Source: Anaerolineae bacterium
Lineage (GTDB): Bacteria; Chloroflexota; Anaerolineae; Anaerolineales; Anaerolineaceae
DNA: 64,000 bases
NCBI GenBank assembly: GCA_013178095.1
Contig: JABLXK010000001.1
Coordinates: 62,001 to 126,000 of the forward strand
Direction: 5' to 3'
In this document: in pieces, positions 24,300 to 33,359 of the stretch
Layout of the letters: each line of letters starts with the position of its first letter
Numbering within the stretch: position 1 is the first letter of the stretch
The notes under the pieces: generated by a model
What the model saw: the letters and a program-made list of their open reading frames with translations, nothing else
Database searches by the model: none
Told to the model about the DNA's origin: nothing
Position numbers and translations under genes: made by a program

Positions 24300-25877
24300 T
24301 TATTCCTGTTCCAGATTACTCAACGGAAGACGGATATAAAATATTGTCCAACCCTTTCGAGGAAGCAGGCCGATCTCGCCGCCGTGCTTCTCGACGATGG
24401 CGCGGGCGATCGCTAAACCCAAACCTGATCCCGGATACTTTTGCGTGTTCTGGCCGCGGTGGAAGCGGTTGAATAAATGATCGCGTTCTTCGCTTGGGAT
24501 ACCGATCCCGTTATCCTGCACCTGAATGGTTACGGCATGCGGCTCAGAATGCATACTCAGGACGACTTTGCCCTCAGTCTGCGAAAATTTGACCGCGTTG
24601 CTCAGCAAGTTGCTGACCGCGCGTTTCAATTGTTCAGGATCTCCATCGATAAATAGTGTTTTTTGGGGAAGCTGGATCTCGAAATCGATTCCCGCTTGTT
24701 CCGCGGCAGAAGCATGAGTTTCACAGATTTCCGATAAAAGTTGGTTGAGATTCAATTTTTGATAATCGACCTTCTCATTTTTTGCTTCCAGCCGCGAGAG
24801 GTCCAACAGATCGTGCGAAAGACGATCGAGCCGTTCAATTTGTTCCAAAGATCGTTCCACCAAAGGGCGGCTTTCGTTGAGGTTTTTTTCCGCCAGCGCC
24901 AGGTTCAGGTCGGCTCGAAGAGAAGTCAGCGGCGTACGGATTTCATGAGCGGCATCCGACACAAACCTGCGCAATGTCTCGATGTTCTGTTCAATGTGAG
25001 CCGCCATCTGATTGAAGGTTTCCGACAATGAAGCCAGTTCGCTTGGTTTGAAAATAGGCGACCGGATTTCATAATTTCCATCCCTCATTTCCGAGGCGAC
25101 ATGTTCCAGATCAACCAATGGTTTGATCAGACCGCGGCTGACCAGCAATCCAAGCAGGGTGGAAACCGCCACGCCCACCAGGCTGGCAATTGCCCATCCG
25201 CGGATGACATTTTCAATAATCTGGCGGCCATATTCCGGGCTTTCCGAGAGTTCCACAAATCCCAGAGTATTCTTATCCGCATCATGAAATGGCGCTGTTA
25301 CGACTAAAGAGGAGCGGTCACTGAATTCATCGGTGGATTCTTGCATCAACAGGTACCCAAACATAATCGGATTGGCCTGGAAAGAGTAAGCCGGCGGGTT
25401 TTCCCCCTGCTGTGGAGGCTTGTTTTCAGAGGGTTCAATTGAAAAGGCGGGCTGCTCCGTTACATTTTCCTCCGATAAAGGCGGCGGTTGTTGGCTTTTT
25501 TCCTTGGGTTTGGGAACAGTGATATTCCAGCTTTGCGATGGAGATCCGGTATCGTATATCACCATGTTGTTCGTGTCTAGCACGCGAACCCGGCATTGCA
25601 CCAGAAAAGCCGCCACCCTGGATTGGTTCTGAATGACATCGGTAAAATCGCTGAGCGAATCTCCCGCCTGAATTCCCGAATTTTCCGCGATTCGGCTCAG
25701 GCTGTTGGCAGTGCCGCGGACGTTGGATTCCAAATATTGCTTTTCAAGACCACCATAATAATTCCAGATAATTGCCAGCAGCACCGCACCGATCAGGGTG
25801 GTGGTTAATAGCGCAATCGCAGCGAAAGAGATCGGCAGTTGGGCGCGCAATGATTTGAATTGCCGGATAGTTTTCAT
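24300..25877 (-). CDS. sensor histidine kinase (HAMP, HisKA, HATPase_c)
   Basis: A 525-residue membrane kinase. It has transmembrane helix 1 at residues about 15-37 and an extracytoplasmic sensor of about 185 residues with a Pro/Gln/Glu-rich insert (residues about 125-165). Helix 2 is near residue 230, followed by HAMP. HisKA has the phospho-acceptor in DAAHEIRTPLTSLRADL (about residue 310). HATPase_c has N, G1 and G2 boxes (NLLSNAVKFSQ, DNGIGIP, GSGLGLAI). Its likely partner is the OmpR-type regulator at 27378-28103 on the same strand. A secreted protein gene and two terminators lie between, so kinase levels may be set separately. Confidence 0.93.
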   Translation of the reverse strand: MKTIRQFKSLRAQLPISFAAIALLTTTLIGAVLLAIIWNYYGGLEKQYLESNVRGTANSLSRIAENSGIQAGDSLSDFTDVIQNQSRVAAFLVQCRVRVLDTNNMVIYDTGSPSQSWNITVPKPKEKSQQPPPLSEENVTEQPAFSIEPSENKPPQQGENPPAYSFQANPIMFGYLLMQESTDEFSDRSSLVVTAPFHDADKNTLGFVELSESPEYGRQIIENVIRGWAIASLVGVAVSTLLGLLVSRGLIKPLVDLEHVASEMRDGNYEIRSPIFKPSELASLSETFNQMAAHIEQNIETLRRFVSDAAHEIRTPLTSLRADLNLALAEKNLNESRPLVERSLEQIERLDRLSHDLLDLSRLEAKNEKVDYQKLNLNQLLSEICETHASAAEQAGIDFEIQLPQKTLFIDGDPEQLKRAVSNLLSNAVKFSQTEGKVVLSMHSEPHAVTIQVQDNGIGIPSEERDHLFNRFHRGQNTQKYPGSGLGLAIARAIVEKHGGEIGLLPRKGWTIFYIRLPLSNLEQE

Positions 25878-26267
25878 TTTATTCCTTCATTTGTATTTTA
25901 ATTCAATCACCTACGGCATTGGCTACGCTTTGCGAATCGGGCACTATCCGGATGATTAATTAAACTGGTGATGGCGGGCAGCGCATTGAGCGCTGGATGG
26001 AACGGTCTGGATATACCCGAATGCACCGGTGCAATTCAGCCGCTGCATTTGCCGGTAGACGCGCAAGCGATTTTTTGTGATGGCTGCAACCGGACGAAAC
26101 TGACTTTTTCAAGTCACCCATCGAAAATCCCTTTTGATTTATTTGGCGAGAATTCACATTTTCAAGAAAGTCCTGATCCGGTTGATTTCTTTGAACCCGT
26201 TCATAAGTGTAGCCAGATAAGATTTCAAACGACTGCAAGGGATATTACAGTCCTTTCATAAAAAATA
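25878..26267. other. 390-base gap upstream of the kinase gene
   Basis: I see no convincing gene here. Short open frames on both strands lack ribosome-binding sites and family resemblance. A kinase promoter is expected because a terminator closes the upstream gene, but no clear -35/-10 pair was found. Confidence 0.4.
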
Positions 26268-26293
26268 GGGTGCCGCAGTCGCCAGCAGCACCC
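26268..26293. terminator. terminator after the secreted-protein gene (minus strand)
   Basis: On the minus strand, GGGTGC / GCACCC with a 14-base loop is followed by TATTTTTTA. On the plus strand the same stem is followed by TTTTT, so it can work both ways. Confidence 0.75.
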
Positions 26294-26314
26294 TTTTTGA
26301 GACGCATTCCAAGA

Positions 26315-27052
26315 TCAGGCGGCTTTGGATTCCAGCAATGCGATCAATGCATCGATCAGGTTCTGCGAAGCGACCCGCATGCTTTCGTTCTTTCCCTCAG
26401 GCTGCCCGCCCTGGCCCGGCTGGCCGGATTGGGGATTGGCGCCTGGCTGCTGAGCGTCCGCGGCCGGAGTGCCCTGAGGCGCTGGCATTTGATCGGCGGA
26501 AGGCGTACCTTCGGGCTGGTTTCGACCGGGCCCCATTCCCTCCGGCATTTCAATGCCTTGTTCATCCATGAACGATTTCATCCCCGCCTGGTCAAGCTCG
26601 AGCGCGGAAATGGCTGCGGCCTGTTCGGCGGTCAGTACAGCTTGGATCTGATCGAATAGCGCAGCGATTTCTTCCGAATGATCGACAGGTTCTTCCGGGG
26701 TAGCCGAAACATCCGGAGTGGCAGCGGGTGTGCCGTCAGGCTTTGGTTGGAATACCTGGCTGTATGCTTTCATCGAAGTCCATAAAGGGATCAGACTGGC
26801 AGCCTGGTCGGCAGTAATTGCCAGGTCTGTTCCCTCCAGTTTAAAGACACCGAGGATAAATCTTTCCTGATCGGAAATCGGACGCTCTGTGCCTTCTTTG
26901 GGATCTGCGGCGGGTGCGCCAGCTTGAGGCGTGGCGGCGGTATCGGCAGAAAGCGTATCGATCGAATTGACAGGAATTTGGTTAAACGAACCGGTGAAGG
27001 CGGATGCCAGTAATGCAGACAGCGCCAAAGCAATCAGCATGATTTTTTTCAT
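26315..27052 (-). CDS. secreted Pro/Ala-rich protein within a two-component locus
   Basis: A 245-residue protein with a Sec signal peptide (residues about 1-18; no lipobox seen), then low-complexity Ala/Pro/Thr/Gly/Gln-rich stretches. Two short ordered segments stand out: residues about 60-95 (FILGVFKLEGTDLAITADQA) and residues about 130-165 (IAALFDQIQAVLTAEQAAAI). LTAEQ resembles the LTxxQ element of the envelope-stress chaperones Spy and CpxP. Placement between response regulator and kinase suggests an external accessory sensor for the kinase; this is inference. No known family is assigned. Confidence 0.7.
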   Translation of the reverse strand: MKKIMLIALALSALLASAFTGSFNQIPVNSIDTLSADTAATPQAGAPAADPKEGTERPISDQERFILGVFKLEGTDLAITADQAASLIPLWTSMKAYSQVFQPKPDGTPAATPDVSATPEEPVDHSEEIAALFDQIQAVLTAEQAAAISALELDQAGMKSFMDEQGIEMPEGMGPGRNQPEGTPSADQMPAPQGTPAADAQQPGANPQSGQPGQGGQPEGKNESMRVASQNLIDALIALLESKAA

Positions 27053-27161
27053 TTATTCTCCTGTATAGGTTGCATTTTCATTGACAATTTTGCCCAAGCC
27101 AAACCCAAAAATCGGGCGGCAGAGCGTTTGTTTTTTGTATCTGAAATTTTGGTTCCATTAT

Positions 27162-27189
27162 TTAATAGTTATTTTGGTTGTCCTTTCAA
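27162..27189 (-). promoter_or_regulatory. candidate promoter of the secreted-protein gene
   Basis: On the minus strand TTGAAA (27189-27184) and TATTAA (27167-27162) are separated by 16 bases. The rest of the 325-base gap 27053-27377 holds the response-regulator terminator and nothing else recognisable. Confidence 0.45.
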
Positions 27190-27315
27190 TATAGTATTTC
27201 TTTCCTGGTTTTTCCCCACACAGAGAGGCATAACATTGATAAAAATGATTCCCAAACAAAGGCGGAATTAAATTCACTACAAGCTGCTGAGAGGTAGGTC
27301 ATCGGTCAAATGAAA

Positions 27316-27347
27316 AATATCGACCGTAAGTTTAGCCGATCGATATT
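27316..27347 (-). terminator. terminator after the response-regulator gene
   Basis: On the minus strand AATATCGA...TCGATATT forms a stem around a GGCTAAACTTACG-type loop and is followed by TTTT. It separates the regulator from the secreted-protein gene. Confidence 0.6.
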
Positions 27348-27377
27348 GCGCCCCCCTGAACGATTAATTACAGTCTA

Positions 27378-28103
27378 TTAATAGGATTCGGGATTGGCTG
27401 ACAAGCGATAACCGATGCCGGGCACCGTGAGAATCAACTTTGGATGCGCCGGATCGCTTTCCAGTTTTTCACGCAGGCGGCGGATGTACACAGTGATGGT
27501 TTGGCTATCGTTGACCTCTTCGGTTTCGTACCCGCGGATGCTACTGACCAGCTGCGAACGACTGAGCACCTGCCCGGGGTGTTTGGCCATATGCACAAAC
27601 AGCCGATACTCGGTGGGAGTCAGGTTGATGATAGTATCGCCGCGCGCGACGGTGGCGCGCAGGATATCAATGGTCAAGTCACCGATGAATAACAGTTTGG
27701 ATTCGGTGGAGGAGAATTCTCCATACGCGCGCCGCAGCAAAGCGCGGATGCGGGCATTCAGTTCGTTGGGATTATAAGGTTTTGTCATATAGTCGTCCGC
27801 GCCGATTTCCAATCCCAATACTTTATCGATGGCTTCGTCCCGCACGGTTAGGATCAGAATCGGCTGGTGCAGGCCGGATTGGCGGATCTGGCGGCAAAAA
27901 TCGAAGCCGGAACCGTCCGGGAGGCGGATATCCAGGATGATTAAATGCGGCTGTGTTTTTTGGACAGCTTCGATACCCTTGCCACCGGAATCGCAAATTT
28001 GGACAGTGTAACCCTCACGAATCAGCCCATCATGCAGGCTGCGAGCCACTGCAGTGTCGTCTTCGATGATCAGAATACGAGGATTTTGAATCTGAAGTGC
28101 CAT
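27378..28103 (-). CDS. OmpR/PhoB-family response regulator
   Basis: A 241-residue regulator. The receiver domain (residues about 8-122) has the acidic pair (IIEDD), the phospho-acceptor Asp in LIILDIRLPDGSG and the conserved Lys in YMTKPYNPNE. The winged-helix DNA-binding domain (about 140-235) has NLTPTEYRLFVHMAKHPGQVLSR and TVYIRRLREKLE. It is probably paired with the kinase at 24300-25877. Target genes are unknown; the secreted protein gene next to it is the obvious candidate. Confidence 0.93.
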   Translation of the reverse strand: MALQIQNPRILIIEDDTAVARSLHDGLIREGYTVQICDSGGKGIEAVQKTQPHLIILDIRLPDGSGFDFCRQIRQSGLHQPILILTVRDEAIDKVLGLEIGADDYMTKPYNPNELNARIRALLRRAYGEFSSTESKLLFIGDLTIDILRATVARGDTIINLTPTEYRLFVHMAKHPGQVLSRSQLVSSIRGYETEEVNDSQTITVYIRRLREKLESDPAHPKLILTVPGIGYRLSANPESY

Positions 28104-28684
28104 TTTTTTTCACTCATTTCCTGTTTTTGGCGATATTATAGCTTCCAGACTGGATACCAATATTTCAATGAGGAAGGCGTATATTTATCGGATATTAATA
28201 TTCCTTTCTTTAATACAATGGAATCATTAACCTATGTTTATTTTATTTGCGAATTCTTTCATTTATTTATTATGCCTGTAAAAAGATTGTAAATCTTCTC
28301 GGGAGCGTCATCCGAAAAAACCGGCAAGATTTCGTATGATTTTTTGAATGAATCTTTATATAATAAAGATGTGGGCGATCATTATGGGTGGGTGAGAGCG
28401 GTTACCCTGGTTTTAGAACTTTCACCAAAGGTCATCAATATTTAATAAAAACGTTACTGCTTTGCGCTGCACTCGATTATGTTATAATTGTAGTAACAAC
28501 ATTACATTATTACAAATATGGTGTAATCATATATGAAACAGCTCAATTTAGAGATTGGATAGATGAACCTTTAGCGAATTTACCAATTTTCTATTTTTAT
28601 TAAAAAAAAGATCTCAGGAGGTGCATATCGAAAAAAAATCAGTTCTGCAAATTTATCAAAAAAAATCATAAAAAGGAGTAAATA
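28104..28684. other. 580-base A+T-rich gap between regulator and PTS operon
   Basis: No credible gene. A 71-codon frame at 28388-28603 has no ribosome-binding site or family features and overlaps the best promoter. The region holds the PTS promoter (28462-28488) and an ATTACA...TGTAAT inverted repeat just downstream of it that could be an operator. Confidence 0.5.
28462..28488 (+). promoter_or_regulatory. extended -10 promoter ahead of the PTS operon
   Basis: TGTTATAAT (28480-28488) gives an extended -10 (TG-n-TATAAT). A weak TTGCGC at 28462-28467 lies 15 bases upstream. The message would have an approximately 190-base leader. Confidence 0.55.
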
Positions 28685-29431
28685 ATGTCACCAGTACTTA
28701 CTGCACTAGTATTAGCATTACTGGCCTACATCCTGGTCTTCGATATGTTGGCCCCCATGTTTGTCCTGGGAAACCGCCCCTTGATCGCCGGTTTCTTGAC
28801 CGGCTTGATTGTCGGCGACGTGAAAACCGGCATGTTGATCGGCGGCACCCTGGAATTGATGTCATTGGGCGTCTACACCTATGGCGGTGCCACTGTACCG
28901 GACTATATGTTGGGCGCAATTCTTGGTACTTATTTCGGTAAAGGCGGCAATTTTGACGTTGGTATTGCCCTGGCCATCCCCGCAGCCCTGCTCATGACCC
29001 AGGTTGATATCCTCAACCGGTTCCTGAACTTCGTCTTTGTCCACAGGGCCGATCGCTACGCTGAAGCCGGTGATGTCAAAGGCTTCGAGCGCATGATGGT
29101 TTGGACGAGCCATATGATTTGGGGCTTCTCCCGCGCAATCCCGGTGTTCCTGGCGATTGCTTTGGGTGAGCCGGTCGTGAAGAGTGTCAGCGCTTTCTTC
29201 GATGCCTTCCCCTGGATCAACAAGGGTATCACCGCTGCCGGCGGCATCCTGCCTGCAATCGGTTTCGCCATGCTGCTGAAAATCCTGCCGGTTGAGAAAT
29301 ACCCTGCGTTCCTGCTGGTCGGCTTTGTCCTGTTTGCTTACCTGAAGATGCCGTTGGTGGGTATCGCTCTGTGCGGGGTAGCATTGGCTGCAATCTACCA
29401 ATATCTCAAATACGAAAAGAAGGAGGCATAA
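28685..29431 (+). CDS. PTS mannose/fructose/sorbose-family EIIC
   Basis: A 248-residue polytopic membrane protein, the channel component of a mannose-family phosphotransferase system. Visible are LVFDMLAPMFVLGNRPLIAGFLTGLI near the N-terminus and the family signature GGTLELMSLGVYTYGGATVPDY. It has about seven hydrophobic segments and ends in EKKEA. With EIID it forms the sugar-translocating unit. AAAAGGAG precedes the ATG. EIID starts two bases after its stop. Confidence 0.94.
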   Translation: MSPVLTALVLALLAYILVFDMLAPMFVLGNRPLIAGFLTGLIVGDVKTGMLIGGTLELMSLGVYTYGGATVPDYMLGAILGTYFGKGGNFDVGIALAIPAALLMTQVDILNRFLNFVFVHRADRYAEAGDVKGFERMMVWTSHMIWGFSRAIPVFLAIALGEPVVKSVSAFFDAFPWINKGITAAGGILPAIGFAMLLKILPVEKYPAFLLVGFVLFAYLKMPLVGIALCGVALAAIYQYLKYEKKEA

Positions 29432-29432
29432 G

Positions 29433-30263
29433 ATGGCTACCAAAGCAACAAAAGTCACAATGGCTGATATCAAAAAGGCTTTCTGGCGTTATGTTTTCTT
29501 CTCGCAATGCGGTTGGAACTACGAACGCATGCAGTCGGTAGGCTATTGCTATTCCATGCTTCCCATTTTCAAGAAAACCCGCCCGGATCCTGAAGAATTC
29601 AAGGAAGCGTTCATCACCAACCTCAACTTCTACAACACCAACCCCATTCTGGGTACCCCATTGATCATGGGCGCTCATATCGCGTTGGAAGAAGCAGGGG
29701 CCTCGTTCGATACCACCGAAGGTTTGAAGGTCGGTTTGATGGGACCTTTGGCTGGCGTCGGCGACACACTGGTTTGGGCTCTGTACAACAGCATCATCTT
29801 CAGCATTTGCTCCAGCATGGCTCTGGCCGGCAATTCGCTTGGCCCCATCCTGGCCATGATCCTGGTATTCTTCCCTTACATGGCATTGCGTTGGTGGCAG
29901 ATCACCTGGGCTTACAAACAGGGATCCAACCTGATGGCTTCGATTGGCGGCGGCGCGATCGGTCGTATCACCGAGTTCGCGACCATCGTCGGCCTGGTTG
30001 TGATCGGCGGCTTTGCGCCCTCGATCGTACACCTGGTCACCCCGCTGGCTTACAGCCAGAACATCACGGTCGGCGGCGAGACAGCCACCCAAACCGTGAG
30101 CGTTCAGGCGCAATTGGATGCCGTTTTACCGTACATGCTGCCCGCTCTGGTCATCTTCCTGGCTTATTGGCTGTTGAAGAAGAAAGGCTGGAGCCCGGTC
30201 AAGGTAATCATGCTGCTGGTTGTGATTGGTTTCCTCGGCGGCGCCTTCGGTATCTTCGGCTAA
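29433..30263 (+). CDS. PTS mannose/fructose/sorbose-family EIID
   Basis: A 276-residue membrane protein of the EIID family. The N-terminal amphipathic part has FFSQCGWNYERMQSVGYCYSM and NPILGTPLIMGAHIALEE. Then comes the GPLAGVGDTLVW signature (about residue 105) and four or more hydrophobic helices to the C-terminus (GFLGGAFGIFG). It is obligatory partner of EIIC. Sugar specificity cannot be read from sequence; the family takes mannose, fructose, sorbose, glucosamine and glycosaminoglycan-derived sugars. Confidence 0.94.
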   Translation: MATKATKVTMADIKKAFWRYVFFSQCGWNYERMQSVGYCYSMLPIFKKTRPDPEEFKEAFITNLNFYNTNPILGTPLIMGAHIALEEAGASFDTTEGLKVGLMGPLAGVGDTLVWALYNSIIFSICSSMALAGNSLGPILAMILVFFPYMALRWWQITWAYKQGSNLMASIGGGAIGRITEFATIVGLVVIGGFAPSIVHLVTPLAYSQNITVGGETATQTVSVQAQLDAVLPYMLPALVIFLAYWLLKKKGWSPVKVIMLLVVIGFLGGAFGIFG

Positions 30264-30286
30264 ACTGTGGTTTGTTGAATTGAATT

Positions 30287-30321
30287 AAAAGCAGGGTAAA
30301 AGAAATTTTTACCCTGCTTTT
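30287..30321 (+). terminator. terminator or processing hairpin inside the PTS operon
   Basis: A stem of about 14 bp, AAAAGCAGGGTAAA / TTTACCCTGCTTTT, is followed by ATT. It lies between EIID and the SIS gene and could let the membrane components be made in excess over the downstream genes. Confidence 0.8.
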
Positions 30322-30346
30322 ATTGAGCGAACTTAAGAGGTAGAAA

Positions 30347-31057
30347 ATGCAGGAAAAATATTTTGACCTGGTCCTCAAACTGGTTGCGGATATTGAGGTA
30401 TCGGAAGCGGATAACATTCGCAAAGCCGCCAGGCTGGTCGCGGATTCACTTATCAGCAATAATTGGGTTTATACATTCGGAAGCGGCCACTCGCAGTTAT
30501 TGGCAATGGAAGTCCACTCACGCGCCGGGGGTTTGTACCCGGTGGTGCATTTACCGGATCCCATGAATGGGCGGGCAGAAAAGGTGGAAGGTTTCGGGCC
30601 GGTGTTGGTGGAGGGTATCAACTTTAAGAAAGGGGAGACAATTTTCGTGATCTCCAATTCAGGCCGCAACCCCGAACCGATCGAGATTGCCATGACGGCT
30701 AAAAGCGCCGGCGTGAAAGTGATCGTGCTTTCATCCATGGCCCATTCCAAATCCATCAAATCACGCCATTCATCAGGAAAAATGCTGTACGAATTGGGCG
30801 ACGTGGTGATCGACACGCATACCCCGGCGGGCGACACTTCTATCCCCTATGAAAACAGTCCGGTGAAATCGGGCGCGATGTCGACCATCACCGGAGCGGT
30901 GATTATGAACGCTGTAATGGTGGAAGCCATTCAATACATGCTGGATGCGGGCGTCGAACCGCCTGTGTTGTTGAGTTCCAACATCGATGGTTCCGATGAA
31001 CACAACCAGCGGCTGATGGACAAATTCGGACAATTCCCCCAACCGCGTTTCGTTTAA
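30347..31057 (+). CDS. SIS-domain phosphosugar-binding protein
   Basis: A 236-residue single-SIS-domain protein similar to the UPF0309 group. The phosphosugar loop is YTFGSGHSQLLAMEVHSRAGG (about residues 44-64), with FVISNSGRNPEPIE near residue 105. Such proteins are isomerases or phosphosugar binders. Sitting inside a PTS operon, it probably handles the imported sugar phosphate, for example an aldose/ketose or amino-sugar isomerisation. The ATG has AAGAGGT upstream. Confidence 0.85.
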   Translation: MQEKYFDLVLKLVADIEVSEADNIRKAARLVADSLISNNWVYTFGSGHSQLLAMEVHSRAGGLYPVVHLPDPMNGRAEKVEGFGPVLVEGINFKKGETIFVISNSGRNPEPIEIAMTAKSAGVKVIVLSSMAHSKSIKSRHSSGKMLYELGDVVIDTHTPAGDTSIPYENSPVKSGAMSTITGAVIMNAVMVEAIQYMLDAGVEPPVLLSSNIDGSDEHNQRLMDKFGQFPQPRFV

Positions 31058-31084
31058 GATTAGTTGGCAATATTTGGAGGAGCA

Positions 31085-31501
31085 TTGATCAGTATATTGG
31101 TTGTATCGCACGGAGCGCTGGCTGAAGGGATGCTGGATGCCATGCAGATGATCACCGGCCCGCAGGAAAAAGTGCTGGCGTTGGGTTTAAAAGAAACAGA
31201 AGCACCGGAAGATTTGATTGACCGCATCCGGGAAGCCGCCGATGCACTGGATGACGGCGATGGCGTATTGATTATGGTTGATTTATATGGAGCCACGCCT
31301 TTCAATTCCAGTTCGCGCCTCTTTATGGAAAGCAGCCATCCCATTGAAGTGGTCACCGGAGTCAATTTACCCATGCTGGTTGAAATCGTCATGAGCCGGG
31401 AAGGGGTAAGCCTGGCCGACCTGCTGCAACAAGCGTATCAGGCGGGTCAGGAGGGTATAAAACTGCTCCCCGACAGCATCCGCAAAGGGAAAACGTTATA
31501 A
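31085..31501 (+). CDS. PTS mannose-family EIIA
   Basis: A 138-residue EIIA. The phosphorylated histidine is in ILVVSHGALAEGM (about residue 9); MVDLYGATPFNSSSRL is the second family signature (about residue 66). It takes phosphate from HPr and passes it to EIIB. The start is TTG 31085, five bases after GGAGG (31075-31079). An upstream TTG at 31064 would precede the ribosome-binding site. EI and HPr genes are not in this window. Confidence 0.9.
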   Translation: MISILVVSHGALAEGMLDAMQMITGPQEKVLALGLKETEAPEDLIDRIREAADALDDGDGVLIMVDLYGATPFNSSSRLFMESSHPIEVVTGVNLPMLVEIVMSREGVSLADLLQQAYQAGQEGIKLLPDSIRKGKTL

Positions 31502-31527
31502 AATTATCGTAAGGAAGGAGATTTATC

Positions 31528-32028
31528 ATGACAGTATCGCATGTTCGTATGGATAATCGCCTGATCCATGGGCAAATTTTGGTATCATGGAATTCTCATT
31601 TGAAAATTGATCACCTCATTGTGACCAATGACAAAGTCGCGCAGGACCCCATGCAGGTTACCCTGTTAAAAGCCGTCACACCCATTGGCGCGAAAGTCTC
31701 GGTTCTTTCAGTGGCTGATTGCGTGAAATATTGCCAAAGCCCAGAATCTGAAAAAGAAAACATTTTTATCATTGCGAAATTCCCGGAAGACGGGTGCGAA
31801 TTGGTTGAGCGGGGATTAAGCATTCCGGTGCTCAATCTGGGAAATCAGGCTTTTGTGCGCGGTTCGATGAAGTTATCCAACACGGTTTTCTTGACAGAAA
31901 GCGGCGTGAAAGCATTGAAGAAAATCCACGAAAAAGGGATCAAGATCACCTGCCGCATGATGCCCAACGATTCGGAGAATGAGTTCTGGCCGAATATCGA
32001 AAAGACCTTCCCGGATTGGGTCAAGTAA
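31528..32028 (+). CDS. PTS mannose/sorbose-family EIIB
   Basis: A 166-residue EIIB with the phosphorylated histidine in HVRMDNRLIHGQI (residue about 14) and the usual ending region FWPNIEKTFPDWVK. It transfers phosphate to the sugar during translocation through EIIC/EIID. AAGGAGG lies just before the ATG. IIA and IIB are separate genes here, unlike the fused ManX. Confidence 0.93.
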   Translation: MTVSHVRMDNRLIHGQILVSWNSHLKIDHLIVTNDKVAQDPMQVTLLKAVTPIGAKVSVLSVADCVKYCQSPESEKENIFIIAKFPEDGCELVERGLSIPVLNLGNQAFVRGSMKLSNTVFLTESGVKALKKIHEKGIKITCRMMPNDSENEFWPNIEKTFPDWVK

Positions 32029-32081
32029 ACTAAGGGCGTATCAGTATTCGTTTGCCGGAATTGAATTAGGAGATAATGACG

Positions 32082-33359
32082 ATGGTTCATGCTGCCTCGG
32101 TTGAGATTGATATCACTCCCCCAATCGGGGGAAAAATGGCCGGGTACGGCGCGCGCACGGAGGTCAGCCGGGGAATTCATGACCCCCTGAAAGCCCAGGT
32201 GCTCCAGATACAAGTGCGCGATTCTTCCGCCCTGATCGTGACCATGGACTTGCTGGCGATCCAGGCGCAATTTTCGCAAAAGGTTCGGGCTGCTATCAGC
32301 CGGGAAACCGGCGTTGCCGAAGCCCGTATTATGCTAACCTGTTCGCATACCCACTCAGGTCCGCAAGGTTTCAACCTGGATGACGTGATCCTGCAGGAAA
32401 GCCCGGATGAGAATTTGCAGGAAATCACCCTGCGGAAACTGGCGGGAGCCAGCCGCGCAGTGGGCGGGCTGCTGCAGCCGGTAACCTTATCGCTGGGTTA
32501 CGCCGATGGCGGCGGGGCGGGCCTAAATCGCAACGATGCGCTGTATGGATTATCGGACCAACAGGTAACCGTTTTACGGGTGGACGACCTCAATGGAAAA
32601 CCAATCGCTGTTCTTTACAATTACGGCTGCCACCCGACCGTGATGGGATCGGACAATCTCTTCATCAGCGCCGATTATCCGGGCGCAGTGCGCAGATGTC
32701 TGAGCGGGGTTTATCCGGAAACGGTTTTTCAATTTGCCAACGGCTCGGCGGGCGACGTCAGCACGCGTTTCACCCGCCGGAGCGCATCTTTCGACGAAGT
32801 CGAGCGCATCGGCCGGATTGTGGCCGGGGCAGTGCTGCAAGCGATGAACACAGCCGAACCGATCGAGGTGGACGCGATTGACGACCGATGGGCGGATGTG
32901 GATTTGCCTTTAAAAGAGTTTCCGACTATCCAGGAAGCCAACGAACTGATCCAAAGCTTGCGGGTCGAATTAACCGAGAAACAAAAAGCCAACGCGCCTG
33001 CGGCTGAAATGCGCAAGATCGTGACAAAAACAGAAGGTGCTGAAATCCTGTTGCAGCAAATCAAGCAATTTGAAGGTGTGAAAAGTTTACCAGCCAGGTT
33101 GCAGCAACTGCGCATTGGGCCTTTGTCGCTGGTAGGCGTACCGGGTGAACCTTTCTCAAAAACTTTCCTGGATATCAAGGAGCGCACTCGCCCTAAAAAG
33201 ATCATGCTGATCGGGTATGCCAATGATTGCAAAGGCTATTTCCCCGAGTCGGCTCCTGGTTTGCCCGGAACGTATGAGAATTTCGTCAGCCCCTTTTCTA
33301 TCCAAACCGCATTGAATATTAAAGATACAATTATCCAAATGCTAAAGGAATCGAAATGA
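32082..33359 (+). CDS. neutral/alkaline ceramidase N-domain-like hydrolase
   Basis: A 425-residue protein matching the N-terminal domain of neutral ceramidases (PF04734). It has ASVEIDITPPIGGKMAGYG at the start, TCSHTHSGPQG (metal-binding histidines, about residue 90), NYGCHPTVMG and NGSAGDVS. No signal peptide is seen, so it is probably cytoplasmic. In PTS and carbohydrate loci such proteins are presumed amidases or hydrolases on sugar conjugates, not ceramide. ATG 32082 is nine bases after AGGAG; ATG 32076 is too close. Confidence 0.85.
   Translation: MVHAASVEIDITPPIGGKMAGYGARTEVSRGIHDPLKAQVLQIQVRDSSALIVTMDLLAIQAQFSQKVRAAISRETGVAEARIMLTCSHTHSGPQGFNLDDVILQESPDENLQEITLRKLAGASRAVGGLLQPVTLSLGYADGGGAGLNRNDALYGLSDQQVTVLRVDDLNGKPIAVLYNYGCHPTVMGSDNLFISADYPGAVRRCLSGVYPETVFQFANGSAGDVSTRFTRRSASFDEVERIGRIVAGAVLQAMNTAEPIEVDAIDDRWADVDLPLKEFPTIQEANELIQSLRVELTEKQKANAPAAEMRKIVTKTEGAEILLQQIKQFEGVKSLPARLQQLRIGPLSLVGVPGEPFSKTFLDIKERTRPKKIMLIGYANDCKGYFPESAPGLPGTYENFVSPFSIQTALNIKDTIIQMLKESK

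Noticed and set aside
25960-26238. Short frames on both strands between kinase and secreted protein
   Set aside because: They overlap one another, lack ribosome-binding sites and read as random sequence.
28388-28603. 71-codon plus-strand frame upstream of the PTS operon
   Set aside because: No ribosome-binding site, no family features, A+T-driven composition, and it overlaps the best promoter.
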